From: Galbula dea
Taxonomy: Eukaryota > Chordata > Aves > Piciformes > Galbulidae
Direction: 5' to 3'
DNA length: 64,000 nt
NCBI GenBank assembly: GCA_013399015.1
Contig: VWZX01002368.1
Coordinates: 403,093-467,092, forward strand
The notes beneath the pieces were generated by a model. That model saw only the letters and a program-made list of their open reading frames with translations. It searched no databases and was not told where the DNA came from. Shown one piece after another: positions 47,553 through 59,885 of the stretch; position 1 is the first letter of the stretch, and each line of letters opens with the position of its first letter. The position numbers and the translations under genes were made by a program.

Positions 47553-50500
47553 TTCTCCTCTCTTTGATATGCTACTGTGGTTCCTCAAGTCTCTGTGGAT
47601 ATACGAATTATTACTCTTATTTCTCCAATGTGATTTTGGATGGCAAATATTCCTATGCTCTGAATGGCAATCTTGTAATGAAAGTTGCATTAGAATAGGA
47701 CAGGAACAAAACAGTACTAATTAAAGTTTGCTGTTCTGTAGCTGCTATTCAAAAGCAGTCATCCAGTCTTTGGGTTATAAGTTTTCCACCTCAGTTATGC
47801 CCAGACCAACAGCTTGATTGTCAAAAGTAAAACTAAACTTCCTTCTTTTTCTATTTGAATTCCCCTTCCCCTCTTTGCATTCAGTTCACATGTGGTTTTT
47901 TTCAGAGCTTTCAGAGCTTTTATGGCTTCAGAAGCCTCTTCAATTCCTCCTGGTGACTTCCCAAATAGTGAAAAATGTCACGTGCTGATTTTCCCCAGAC
48001 CAAGAGGCCTCGTTTTGTCCTAATCAGCTGCCAGCATACACATAGTGTCCTTCATGCCGGTGGCTCCTGTCCCAGGTGCTTTCCATCCACTGGGAGAGAT
48101 GTGGGCAGCCCTCAGCAATCTCTGCCTTTCAGTGAATGAGAGTCAACAGAGCTGGATCAAAGGAGTTGAAAAATGCAGACAGATAATCAAAGCTAATCAG
48201 CTAGCCTTCCTTTGTACTTAATAGAGAGAGATGGACAATCCTGGGGGAAACCCAGCTGTGCTGAAACAGATGTCCAAGGAAGCGAGAAGCCTCCCCCACT
48301 GGAGGTGTCTGTGGCTGTCTTCAGAGAGAGCCTGGATAACAAAGTTACAGATAAATGCCTTTTACACACCTAAATGTAGATTTGATTGATTTCAGCCCAA
48401 AATATGTACCCTGTGTAAAAGTATGCAAGTGTGTTTATCACAATTCAACTTTAATAAGCAGTATTTTGAGGAGTGCTCCCCCATCCTCTACCTGAGGGAC
48501 TGGTGAGCTCAAGGAAAGCAATCACATCCTCAGCCGTCTGCTGCAATGCTAACAGGTGGACTGAAACAACTGTCAAAGCTGACACATCAAAGATCTTTCT
48601 AGCATTTCCCAGGCTTGAGAAAAAGCAACTGGCTCAGATGTTTTCTTTAAATATTTTGTGGAGTTTTCCAAGAATACCCCACTTCTCATTTAGAAAAACA
48701 AATAAATAAGTAAATGTTTTAACAAAGACAGCTCAGTTATTTTTCCATCACTCAAGGACAGCTGTGATTCTTATTAAAAACACTGATCCTCATAGAATAC
48801 TGTTAATACTGGGAAGTGAGCCTCAGTTAACAATACATATTGCCAGTGCACGTATATCATGTATGTGAAGTTATAAACTTGAAAATGGGTATACAAAATA
48901 AATACTTCCACTTGAAATTGATAAAAGGGCAAGAGTTGTGTTGCTTTCCAGTCTAGAAGAAATGAATAGGCCACACACAGTATATCGTTCTCCTTTGCTG
49001 GTTTTTAAGACATGAAAAGCAATTTGAAGTGTAGTCTTCCTTTAATGCTATTTAGATTTCTCCCAGAGTAATGTCAGCACCTTTTGTGTGTGTGTGTCTG
49101 CATAACATGCTTCTAAAAAAGAAACTTAGTTCAGTTCTGGTTTTAAAAGTTTTGTTGTTTTACTGTTATTCATGCAAACTCTAGACTTTCTATAGCTCCA
49201 TGAAAAAAAATGCATTTAAGGTTTATTACTGAAGTTTCCACCAACCCATCATGGCCAGTGCTTTGAGATATGTGCTACTTTGATTTAGCTGCCAGAAAGG
49301 TGATTTAGCACAGTTTGAGTTAAAGGAGACTTAAACTGATGGGGCAAACCCTGCAGTACTGTTCAAGGAGGGCTTCGTTGTCACAGGTCCAAGTGCAGGC
49401 TGGTTATACCTGTGAGCTGCTGGGACAGCTAGAAGTCCTTCCTAGGGGGATGAGATGCAAGCTTAAGCCTAGCACCATCAGACCTGCCTACGTTTGGTCC
49501 TGAGCTACTGATGCCCACACATCACCATGCTGTGTTGCGCTGGTTTTCAAAACCCAGTGCTGGTACCCTGCATTTCCTTTTGTGGTCTGCAGGTACCTGA
49601 TGGGGTGATGCAGACATGACCTTTGGGGCTGAGTATTTCAAGAGCACCAGATCATTCAGAATATGAACTACATCCATCTCTGAGGAGGTGAGGGGGCAGT
49701 TTGCTTCATGAACTCAGGGCTTTGATTAATCTATTCAAATATTAACATGCCTGGTGAGGTAGACCAAAATATCCTCTGGATATATAAATATTCATATACT
49801 AACATCTGCCACATCTGCATAGTTATAATTCTATTTTCATGGGAGGAAAAAAGTCTCTTTGAGGAAGGTCCAATGCAGCAGAGGGTTTTTCTTTTCTTAC
49901 CTGTCACTTAGCAAGTGGTGTAACTTCTTTAAATCTTTCATACTTGCATGGTTTTAGAGAAAGCCTGGTCTATGAGGATTTAACTCCAGGATAAAAGCTG
50001 TTAATGTTCCTGGGTCACTTTTAGCTTTTGTATGTGAGATAGTATGTGTTTTTCACTACAAAAACCAACTTCTTTGATTACTGCAGTCTGATTTCTGGCA
50101 CAGTCCTGAAACAACCCTGCTTTGCACAGTAATAGTATCAGATTTTCATTATGGTCTTGACTTCTGCCTTTGGCACTTGTAAGAATATGTCTTCCATTTT
50201 CTATGGCTTGGCACAGTCCCTTGAAACTCCAGGTCCTTCATGGATTTTGTTTTTTGGTGGTTTGTTTGTTTGTTTAATTTTCTCAATTTACAATCTTACT
50301 TTATATATGGTTATCCTGCTCCAAGATGTCTTTTTTTAAAAGGCTTACTCCTAGCTCCACTCCTCTGAATTTTACCTATAAGTCTACTTGGCCCTCTTCT
50401 TCCAAGAAAAAAAGAAAATAACCCAAAAATATAATAAGCAGCCTTGTTTGTCAATAGATTCCCTACAAATATACAGCAGCTGGCTTGTTACATATTAAAA

Positions 50501-51715
50501 TAAAAAAAATATTATTTGGTTTTTTTAAGTTCAGCCTACTGGAAATCTTTGTGGCTTTCTAGTTTTTGGCATAGGGAAGATACTAGCTTGGTGTACCACC
50601 AAAGCGGTGTGAGTGTACAGCAACCATATTCTCTTTTTGCTTTCAAAAAACACTTGAAAAAGATTGTTCTTCAGTTAGAGTCAGACCAAGTCATTTACTG
50701 AATGTCTTTTTCCCTTCTAGAAACTGTAGTCAATACTGCAAAATTGTTTTTAAAGAGTTAGATTCATTTTTCTTATTTATAGCTTGAATACTAAAGACCA
50801 TGAAAGAATTCGTTCACGCTGCTTTTTGGGTCCATCAACTACAGAAGGAAAAATAAGAATAGCTAGAGTTCACACTTCCAGTTCTGAACTCTGACTGCTT
50901 CTACTTAAACCAGTATTAGAGATTGGTGTTAAAATGATGTAAAATTTGTGTGATTAAGACAAGAATTGTATAGTCCCCTACAAAAGAGGATGTCTTACTT
51001 TGATGTGAAGTTGTCATTGCAGACTATTCCCTGCAGAACAAGCAGAGATGTAAAGCTCCAATGAGTGGCTGTTTCACTATGTAGGTACTTTCTTTCCAGC
51101 TTTATCTTTTTAATCTTTGACATTAGTTAGGTAGACCAAAAGAAGTTTGACCCTATTATTTCAGAAGAAATAATTGGTTTTCATTATGACAAATTGTAGA
51201 TAGGTTAAATTTGCAAGAGATGTTAAGTTCCAGGCTCAAAAGTTACTTGAGCATTTTGCAAAAGTTAATCTAAATCTTCTGAGCTTATTTCATTTCTTAG
51301 AGTTCTTGCAGATAAGGACCCCAGAGCTGCTGCTTCATCTTCATTTTTATTTTGCATTTACAGCATTATGTATTTCTTTAAGAAGGTTGCAGCCTACCCA
51401 AATTACACTTCAGTCTAGCAATTTAATGTCCTTAGGAATGCACTGAATTATCTTAATCACGTTCTTCAGTGATACATTACTACCTCTAAAAAAATACTGC
51501 TAGGAGAAAATTGCAAGTGTACAAGAGGGATTTGAAGAATAAAGATGTAACAGTTAAAGAAAAAAAAAAGAAAACTAAACAAAACCCAAGACATAAGTTA
51601 AGCTGACTAGAAAATTAACATGGAAACATGTCGGGATATCAAGAAACAATGCACCTCTGATGGTATTGCAAGCATGTGTCTGTATAACTGTATTTATTTT
51701 ACGGTGCAGTAGTGG
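47553..51715. other. Unique non-coding sequence
   Basis: No gene is recognised. Short simple repeats occur: a (TG)n run at 49085-49097 and (GTTT)4 at 50260-50275. Open frames stay below 80 codons. Confidence 0.55.
49085..49097 (+). repeat. Short (TG)n run
   Basis: Six and a half TG units, too short to be strongly variable. Confidence 0.85.
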
Positions 51716-51750
51716 GAGCCGAATTCTGCTCTCAGTTAAACTGGTGTGTT
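51716..51750. repeat. Possible fossil amniote repeat
   Basis: The words GAGCCGAATTCTGCTCTCAG and TTAAACTGGTGTG resemble an old repeat frequent in turtles ('gccaaattctgctctcagttacactggtgtaaa'). The similarity stops after about 35 bp. It may be an exapted remnant, because the following 200 bp look unlike repeat DNA. Confidence 0.35.
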
Positions 51751-54700
51751 GGTTAGAGCTGATAAACACTTAGTGTCACTTAAAAAGGCTTTTTATCAGT
51801 TCAGCTCTGCTAGTTACTGCACAGCCATAACTGAGTTAAAGCAAGCTCTGATTATAGATAAATAGCTACTGCCTGATGTCGTATTTATTGGCAGTGCCTT
51901 CACTGAAATAAATTGTCCTTGAAACTGCTTTTTGCTATAAGACATCATTTCAGTCAGTTTTTTTCCAAATCACACTAATTAGGAAAGTCATTTAACCATC
52001 ATTAACAAGGTTCATATTTCCAGAATTTGTTTCAAGAGATGATGTTGTGTTGTATTTGTTATTGAGTTTAATAAAAATTAAATAGTTAGTAGATATGATA
52101 GTTCATTAAGATGTAAAGTGGTCAAATACTCTATTTTCATTTTAGAATGTCATGCTTTTAATTATGTTGTTGCTATTTAGTACCAGAGAAACATCCTATT
52201 TTTCAGGTTAATATTTCATATTTGTGTCATGATTAAAACAGTTTGACATTTTGAATAAAAATCTACTAATTCATTGCTCTAATTAAAAATAATGACCTAG
52301 AAAAATGCTTCCAAACTAACCTAGAGACGTCAGCATAGTCAGACATGACAGTTGTGCCATATTGTCAGTGTTGATGACATTTTATTAAGGAATGTAAAAA
52401 TGCATATACAAATGAAAAAATAATTAAGAACAATTTTCACTTTTGAAACTTTGTGTGTGAACTCTTCAGTCCACAGAAAGGGTCACAAATACTTGGGAAG
52501 ACAAAACCAACTTTTGAAATATTGACATTTGCTGTGAAATGTAAAGGGCAGCTTTTGCACAGGTAGATATTTGTTCTTTTTAAATACGTTAGCCTTCTGC
52601 TGCCAGAACAGGGAGAGGGCAAGTACAGGAGAGGTGAAATCCTGAAGTCTTTGAAGCTTAGCTATGGATTTTTAAAGAGTTTGTTCTCAGGGTTGTTTTT
52701 TTGTAGATATAAAGTGCTAATAGCATATAGTTAACTAAAAGCACCACAATTATATATACATATATATATATGATATATGTAAACCAATTATCTAGAAAAA
52801 TGAGAAATAAAAAAAAAATTACAATAATTATCTTTCCTGAAACTGGTTGAGACACAGCTTACAGTAGTTAGGGACACCAGGTTCTACTCTGTGGCATAGG
52901 GCAAAATATCATTGAAGACAAAGTAGATGATCACCATCAGTTTGTTCCTGAAGAGTGCAAAATAAAAATTAAAAAGGTCACAAGCCATAAACAGTGGCTA
53001 TTTAATTTCCAGTTCAATATGTTCCTTTTTGGAGATGCCATCAATGAATTTAAGGCTGAAAGAAAGCATCTGCCCTTTAAGAAGACATCAAAGGCAGCTC
53101 TCTTCTCCAAATTAGTAGTAAGCCCTGTTATAATGTGCCACAGATCAGTAAAGTACCTTATGGATGGACATCTATTTTCATTTTAAATTTAGCACCCTAG
53201 ATTATATTCTAGTTTAAGTTGAAGAAACAAATCAAAGGGAATACTACTGTGACTTTCCCTAAATCCAGTGCACCAAAGAAAGTTTCTACATCATCTACCT
53301 AAGTGCATCTCTGATTTTCATTGTGAGACAGACAAACCCATTTCCGTCAAGAATCTTCTCTCTAAATTAGATCCTGTTCTTTTCAGTCTACCTAAAGCTG
53401 TAGCATGTTCTCCCTCCAGATCTGCACGGTTTCAACAGTGTCTTTCAAACATACCCTGTCAGCTTTTGATGTTTCTGACATTTCACTTCCTTTAACACTC
53501 AGATTCAAAACTGGAAACTGTTAATCTTTGACTCCATATACAGCTTTACAGAACAGTGCAAGACCCCTGTTATCCTGCAGACTGCTGCTGGGGAACCATT
53601 GGTCTAGATATTTTGGTCATTAGCAGGAGAAGCTGCTAGTATCTTAAATTAAAATAGATCATTGATTTCCCACTAAGACTAGAAAAGAAATTTACCTTAA
53701 TTCTTTCATGAAACTTTACAACTTTGTCTTCCTAGTGCAAGCTGGAGCCCTAGCGAGGCTGTCATTTGAACTGAAGCTGTATTGCAGCCTCTTTTGTTCT
53801 CTCCTCGCCTTAGATGCCTGCTTGCTGCCTGCTGGCTTGCAGGAGCGAGCGGGATGACTTGTGGTGACAGCTGTAAAGTTGTGGATGGGAGCAGAGAGAG
53901 GAAAAAAGCCCTTGTTCAGTTAGGAGGGGCTTTATATCTCTCTGTTTCCATAACTACACAGAAGGAGAAAAACATGCTTCTTTCATGCTTGTCTAGATTC
54001 AAAATTGCCTGTTGTCATCCTGTCATAGGTTCAGCACCTTTGTGGGTTGGTCTTAGTAACATTTTTGGCTTATGAAATGATTGTGGAATTTGTATGTTGC
54101 CTTCACAGTTGAAATTTTGACTTAATCACCATGTTTTTCCGAGGTGTCTCTTCAGTTTTGTTTCTATTTGAAATGTTTTAGGCCAGTCTTATCAACCATC
54201 TTCATTATGTGAAAGCCATTCAGCTCTCAAAAGTCTTTATAAGCTTCCTTGTTTCTTAGAGAGGCCATGAATTTTAATAGTCATTAAATAAATCTTTGTC
54301 CTTAAGTGACAACAGACTTCTTAAAAATGTCTTTTTTTTTTTCTCCTGAGTTTGGTAAGGCAGCTGCTTAAAGACTTCCTGACAACTTGTTCCTTTATGA
54401 ATATGAACAACATTTGCAGTTAAATGATTTCTTACATTATCAGCCAATCACAGTTCATATTCTCTTGCCGTACTGTACAAACTCACTGTTCAGGCAACAC
54501 AGATACTAGGAAGAAACTTCACTAGGATTTATCCAAAAATATTTACTGTTAACAACAATACCTTCCAAAAGGCTTATATAAACACAAGGATTTTTTAAAT
54601 GTTTACCCTATTAAGGGGAAACATGAGTTAGGCAGAAGTGAGTAGGACATTTTACAAAACGTTTCCTAAACAGCTACAACACTGCTAGAGTTTGCAAACT

Positions 54701-55025
54701 TAACAGTGCTTATGACAGAAGAAAAAAAATCCATTTTTAGCTCTTTCATATGTTTAGGACAGGTAGAGTCTAGAGATTTGAAAATGTTATAAGCAGGGAG
54801 ATGTTCAAAGGAAATATGACACAAATTATGGCTTTTGTAACATAAGACACCATGTTCCCAAAGCTCACAGGGCACAAAAAAAGAGCTTATTTATCATTTT
54901 TGTGAAACCTCTAGTCATTTATGATTCTTAGGTAAGTTAACAGCCATGTATTTAACTATTGTCATTGCTTCTGTTAATTGTGAGTGTACATGAGTGCAGC
55001 CACTGACATATGCTGGAGCTATAAC
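51751..55025. other. Unique AT-rich non-coding sequence
   Basis: No gene is recognised. 51750-52440 is AT-rich with many TAAT/ATTA cores and no clear repeat. A TA-rich tract lies at 52750-52780. A 97-codon frame (53782-54075) shows no domain. Confidence 0.5.
52750..52780 (+). repeat. TA-rich microsatellite
   Basis: The run TATATATACATATATATATATGATATATG is an interrupted (TA)n array. Confidence 0.85.
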
Positions 55026-55236
55026 AAAGAACTTTTTCACAGTGGGAGTGGTGAAAGACTGACACAGGTTGTCCAGAGAGGTGGGAGATGTCTCATCCCT
55101 GGGAACATTCCAGGTCTGGTGGTTTGGAGCTCCAAGTAACCTGATCTAGTTGAAGATGTCCCTGCTTACTGTAAGAGGGGTTTGACTAGATGACCTTTAA
55201 AGGTCTGTTCCAACTGAAAGCATTGTGTGTTTCTGT
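55026..55236 (+). mobile_element. CR1 LINE 3' fragment, diverged
   Basis: Sense-strand CR1 blocks follow in order: AACTTTTTCACAGTGGGAG, GACACAGGTTGTCCAGAGAG, CCTGATCTAGTTGAAGATGT, GACTAGATGACCTTTAAAGG and TGTTCCAACTGAAAGC. It ends in a decayed octamer region (CATTGTGTGTTTCTGT). It covers the end of the ORF2 coding part and the 3' UTR but is not open. The eroded terminus suggests it is older than the copies at 42.6 and 47.1 kb. Confidence 0.92.
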
Positions 55237-57563
55237 AGAGCAGGAAACCAGTTACTGAAGTAGAATTTCTGGGTTGCAGATTGTCATGAGGTAGGACTTA
55301 CAGTTGACTGGTAGCATTTTCTGTTGTTTTTCTTTTTAGTTTGCAGTATATGATTACATTTGTCTGTTCTGGTACTGTAATGAATCACTGAGACTCATTG
55401 TGGAGACACTGTGTACCAGAAGAACAGTTCTCTATCCCATGAGATGTCCACTGGACCAAGAGATGCTGTCACATGCGTTTAACCCCGTGCATAACATATG
55501 CCCTGTGCTCAGCCATCCACTGACTATATAGACCTAAGTAAAAAAGTACTAAATCTAATATATAGATGTGTAATGTCTTCTGAAAGGGTGAGACTTAAAT
55601 GCCAAAGATTTGAGCTGTTTTATTTGCTTTCATTAGGCATCATATACTGCAGTATATGAATGCTAGAAAATAGGTGACCTCTGGTCGGTAAAGATGGATT
55701 TATTTCAAAGAATTGTGTTGATTACACTTACAAACATTTTAAGAAAAAGCAAAGTCCTGCCCCTGTTGAAAGTGGGCAGCATTGCCTTTGTTTACAGTGG
55801 GCAGAGGAACCCCCACCCCTTGCTAATTAATGTATGTTAAGTGCTTTGAAGTCTTTGATTGTCAGGTATTACACCTTACAGTTGCATGCACTTATTGATT
55901 TACTTTTACTCTCATACATGCAATTTGTCCTGGATGCATCACTGATTTATTTTCAGAAACCTGTCTTTTCTTATTTTTCTTCCTTTGGAAAATAGGCATT
56001 TTGTTTGCCAGCTGTACGTGTGCACACGAGCGTGACTGATTGCTATTAATACACAAGTCGCAGCTTTTTCTCCTCCACCACCAAAGCTGGCCAGTGTTTG
56101 ACTGTTGCTGACATGTTGGGGAGCCTGTTGGTTGCTCTGTAAGTTTCACAGATGGGTGCTGCTTGTTCAAAGCCTCTAAAACTAGGAAACATTTAGCTAA
56201 TGCCTCACGCTACATAAAGAGATCAAAAAGGTCTAAAAGCTATCTGCTAGTCTACTGCTACAAGCAATTAGGGTAATACAGAATCCATCCCAGATCACGT
56301 AGTAATAAATATTTTAGCCTTCCCTTAAGTGTGTATTGATATTCAGGGCTGCCTGCTGGTAAATAAAACAATCAGAACTAAATTTTTCTTTGAATCTGAG
56401 CTGTTTTGTGTTTCCAGTGCTTACAGATTTTTCCCCCCCTCCTCTTTCTGTCTGTCTCTCTCTCTCATTTTGTCTCCAGAGAAAATTATTGTCTGCCTGG
56501 AAATCAAGTTACAGTGCTAACTGAAATAGTGGCAAGTTATATGTGGAAGAGGGGGGCCAGGCTGGCTATTTGCTGGGATCCCCAGGGGTTTATTTGCCTT
56601 GGCCAATATAGAATAGGCTGCAGCCAACTTTTTATTTAATCAGGGGTGAATCCTGAAAAAACAACAAACAAAACAAACAGCAGTTCCTGATATAGGAAGC
56701 TGCTTCTGTATCTCAACATCTCAGTGGGTATTTTTATGCTGGATCCTTTGGTCTTGATGCTTGTCCTTATGTGGAAAATGAAAGAGATCAGATTGTCTCT
56801 ATTTTTTTTTCCTTTCTTTGCATCCATATGTGTAATCTAAATGCAGTTAATTTTCAAAGCTGGTCACGTAACACTCACTGTGCATTTGTAACCCTGTATG
56901 ATTATAAATTAGCAGGCATGGATACCATAGAAGACATTACCTTATAAATCAAAGCAGCAAAGGCATTGTAGCCCCCAGACTCTCTTTCTTTATTATTTTT
57001 ATGCATAACTGTGATACCAGAACCTCTCCAAAGTTGCATTTAAAGGAGACTTTCTAGAAATTAGGGATGTAGTTCATCTTCGAATACAGCCAGAAAAGAT
57101 GTTGAAACAATTCTACAGCCTAATATAGGGAAATATCAACTCTGTAATGTGTGAAGTCATTCTTGAAGTACCTCCCAGGGTCAGTTCTAGTGATGGTAAT
57201 AGCCTGGAAATTGGTTCCAAAACATGATACAGTGACTTCACTGAGTTTTTAATATATTTAGGAAGGCTTCATATACACATAAAGTTGTAGTTGTCTTCCT
57301 CAAGTGAGTAATCACTGCAGCTGACTTTGTTGACCCTTTCTTATCATAATAAGATGAGAAGAATTTGTCTGTGTGAATAATGAAAAATTATTTAGTGCAA
57401 TTGGGCACCTCAGTTCAATCCTTTGAATAGAATTACCATACACAACCACATTTGTGTTTTTCAGCATGAGATTTAAAACTATTTCCCCACTCTCCAGCAT
57501 CTGTTACTGTTTTCTTTAGCAGCACAGGTGTATAACAGTGTCAACAAGACTAAGATCTAGACA
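55237..57563. other. Unique non-coding sequence
   Basis: No gene is recognised. A pyrimidine-rich tract lies at 56429-56467. Frames are below 95 codons and lack domains. Confidence 0.5.
56429..56467 (+). repeat. CT-rich low-complexity tract
   Basis: A C run is followed by TCTGTCTGTCTC and a short (TC)n array. It is simple sequence. Confidence 0.85.
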
Positions 57564-57720
57564 GGTCGGTCTACACTACAAAGTCCTGCTGCCATAGATG
57601 TATCAGCTCAGAGTATGACAACTTCACACGTTGCATTTCATGTTGCTGTGCTGACAAAACCCAGCTGAAGAGGACTCCCATTGCCTTTTGTTCAGAGGTT
57701 GGTGCAGCTGTGCCAGCAGT
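57564..57720. repeat. Fossil DNA-transposon-like repeat (amniote-type)
   Basis: The order GGTCGGTCTACACTACAAAG, CTGCCATAGATGTATCAGCT, TGCTGTGCTGACAAAACCC and GCAGCTGTGCC follows an old repeat abundant in turtles ('gtctacactac...acatagctacatcagctc...gctgacaaaaccc'). The collinear order of several blocks makes chance less likely, but every block is diverged. I cannot define the ends, and the superfamily is uncertain. Confidence 0.4.
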
Positions 57721-59790
57721 GATACCTCTCCATCAGCATATGCTCCCTCTTCACTAGGGAGTGTGGATGGGTAGCAGGGTCTCTGTAGGGCAAAGCCTCG
57801 CTCAGCCTGTGCTTTGGGGCTGTAGTGCTCCTGCAGTCACTATTGAGCTTTCCTTGGTTCATTTTGTCTGCATTAAGAGCTGATGAAAGCAAAATTTTCA
57901 GGAAATGGCCACATGCAGTCAGGTGTTTTCAGATGCCTTTGGAGCAGGATGGAAACTATGTAATCAGTACAGATTGGGAGAGGAGGGCAGAAACACTGGT
58001 GTTTTGCACCTCAGTCTGAAGGCATTAGCAGCCCTGGCACTTCACAGTATTTCACCATTTATCTGCCTCCCCCATCTGACCAATAAAGGAGCCTCGTACA
58101 GGCAAGTCCCAGCTTTGTTACGCCTCCTTCGCTTTCTACTGTTGGTGAAGAATTTCAACTGAAATTGAGATCCAAAAGGAAAAAGTGGAAGTATTTATCT
58201 GCAAGAGATAATTTTCACCTTTTGTTCAGAAAAAAAATGAGTGTCTGGTGTCAGAGAATTATCTAATCATCTAATCTCCCTTGGGAGAGAAATTTATGAT
58301 AGTGCATCCTACCTGGCTGAACACACAGAAGGGTCTGGGTTGTACATGAGATGTGTGTCTGTCTTAATTTGACTACAGAGTTAGTCCAGATAACTGGACA
58401 TGTAATTTTTAAAGTCCAGGAAGGATACTGAAGATCAGACATCCTTATCTGTTAATGATTCCAAGAAAGCTTCACTCATTCCCTTTTTTCTCTATTTCCA
58501 CTTTTATTTCAGGCCAAAAGAGAATAAGGGACCTAAGTCTTGTCCTCAGTCCCAAGTAGGAGGCTGTTCTCCAGAGGTGCATGCATGTCTTCACTATATG
58601 TGGAAGCTCCCATAGCTGATGATGTATTTGTCAGCTGGGAAATAAGTAACCCTCTGCCTGATAATCGTGGGAGACCCTTCTAAATGATATTCACTGGTAG
58701 CTGATCTTCAGTGTCAAGATGCCTCAGGGGAGGGGAGAATAGCCTCAGTCACTGCAACACCGAGTGTGTCTGTGTAACCATCAGACTGGTCTAGCGTGGC
58801 AACTAGGCATTCAGTTATCTCTCTGTGCAGTTGCTTCAAGCTACCCATCAACAAGGGTAAATGGAGCAGTTTATTGTAGCACTCTCCAGGCTTTGGGGTT
58901 CTTTGTGTGTCTGTGGGTGTAGCAGTGAGGAGGAAGAGAGGCTTGTCAGAATTGGTAAATTATGACTTCTTATGTGGTTCAGTAGGATGGGTTCACCATC
59001 ACTCAGAATCCTATTCACCTGCTAGGTCTTGTGCTTCATAATTTAATTTCTTGCAGGTACACACTCTACCACTGTCTATCAAATGAACAAGTGTGTGCAG
59101 TGCTGGCATTTGACGGTTAAAATGCTTGTTTTACGTAACTAGAGCATAACCTTGGGAATTAATCTCCTTACTTATTAAGGCAAGAAAGTAATTGGATTTT
59201 CCTTCTGGTAACCTTTCTTGGCTTTCCCACATTTTCTGTTCCAGTCATGAAAGCATAGGGCTCTCTGGGCAAGCACTGGTCTCTTACATGTTCTTCACAA
59301 GACTAATTAGTGATGTTTCATCAATTACCCTTTGCAGTTTTATAATACATTAGTTTTTCTAAGCACATTTTTAAAAATACTGTTTGTGAAAAGTGGTCTT
59401 CCATATTTCACAGCTCATTATAGTTTAGCTCTTGCTGCCCCCTTTTAAAGCATTATCTACTAGAATTTAAGTGACGAGTTATCATTAAAAGTGGAAAAAA
59501 ACCTGAGAGCTTCCATTGTGCCACAGGAGTGTGCATCAGAGAGGATCTTTGACTGGGTATCAAATCTCCACTGTACTTGAAATACAGAATAAATAAACTT
59601 GGGGAATAAGTTCCTTCTACATTTTTATTTCTGATCATAAGTAATTTTAAAAAGATTTACTATGTAACTTGTTCCCTTTTCTTGATCTCCACAATTACAC
59701 AGTTATTCTTAGTCCTACATTTGATCCAAGGCTTGTGGGCTCTTCAGTTTAATTTGTAATTTGTCCATTAATTAAGAAAGAGAAAATGTG
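57721..59790. other. Unique non-coding sequence
   Basis: Nothing recognisable; ordinary AT-rich sequence with short frames only. Confidence 0.5.
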
Positions 59791-59885
59791 GTGTGATAGA
59801 ACTGGGAATCAAAGCTTCTGAGTTCTTCCTGTCTCTGTTCCTGACCTGAGGAAAATCACCTACACCTTCTGGCCCATATTGTCTC
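59791..59885 (+). repeat. MIR-like ancient SINE fragment
   Basis: TAGAACTGGGAATCAAAGC, then GAGTTCTTCCTGTCTCTGTTC, CTGACCTGAGGAAAATCACC and TACACCTTCTGG follow the order of the MIR core ('gactgggagtcaggag', 'gggttctattcccggctctg', 'gaccttgggcaagtcac', 'ttaacctctctg'). It is diverged but collinear over about 90 bp. A MIR profile search would test it. Confidence 0.45.

Noticed and set aside
53587..53602. Possible hAT right end (GGGGAACCATTGG)
   Set aside because: No partner left end was found within several hundred bases upstream, so no element can be defined.
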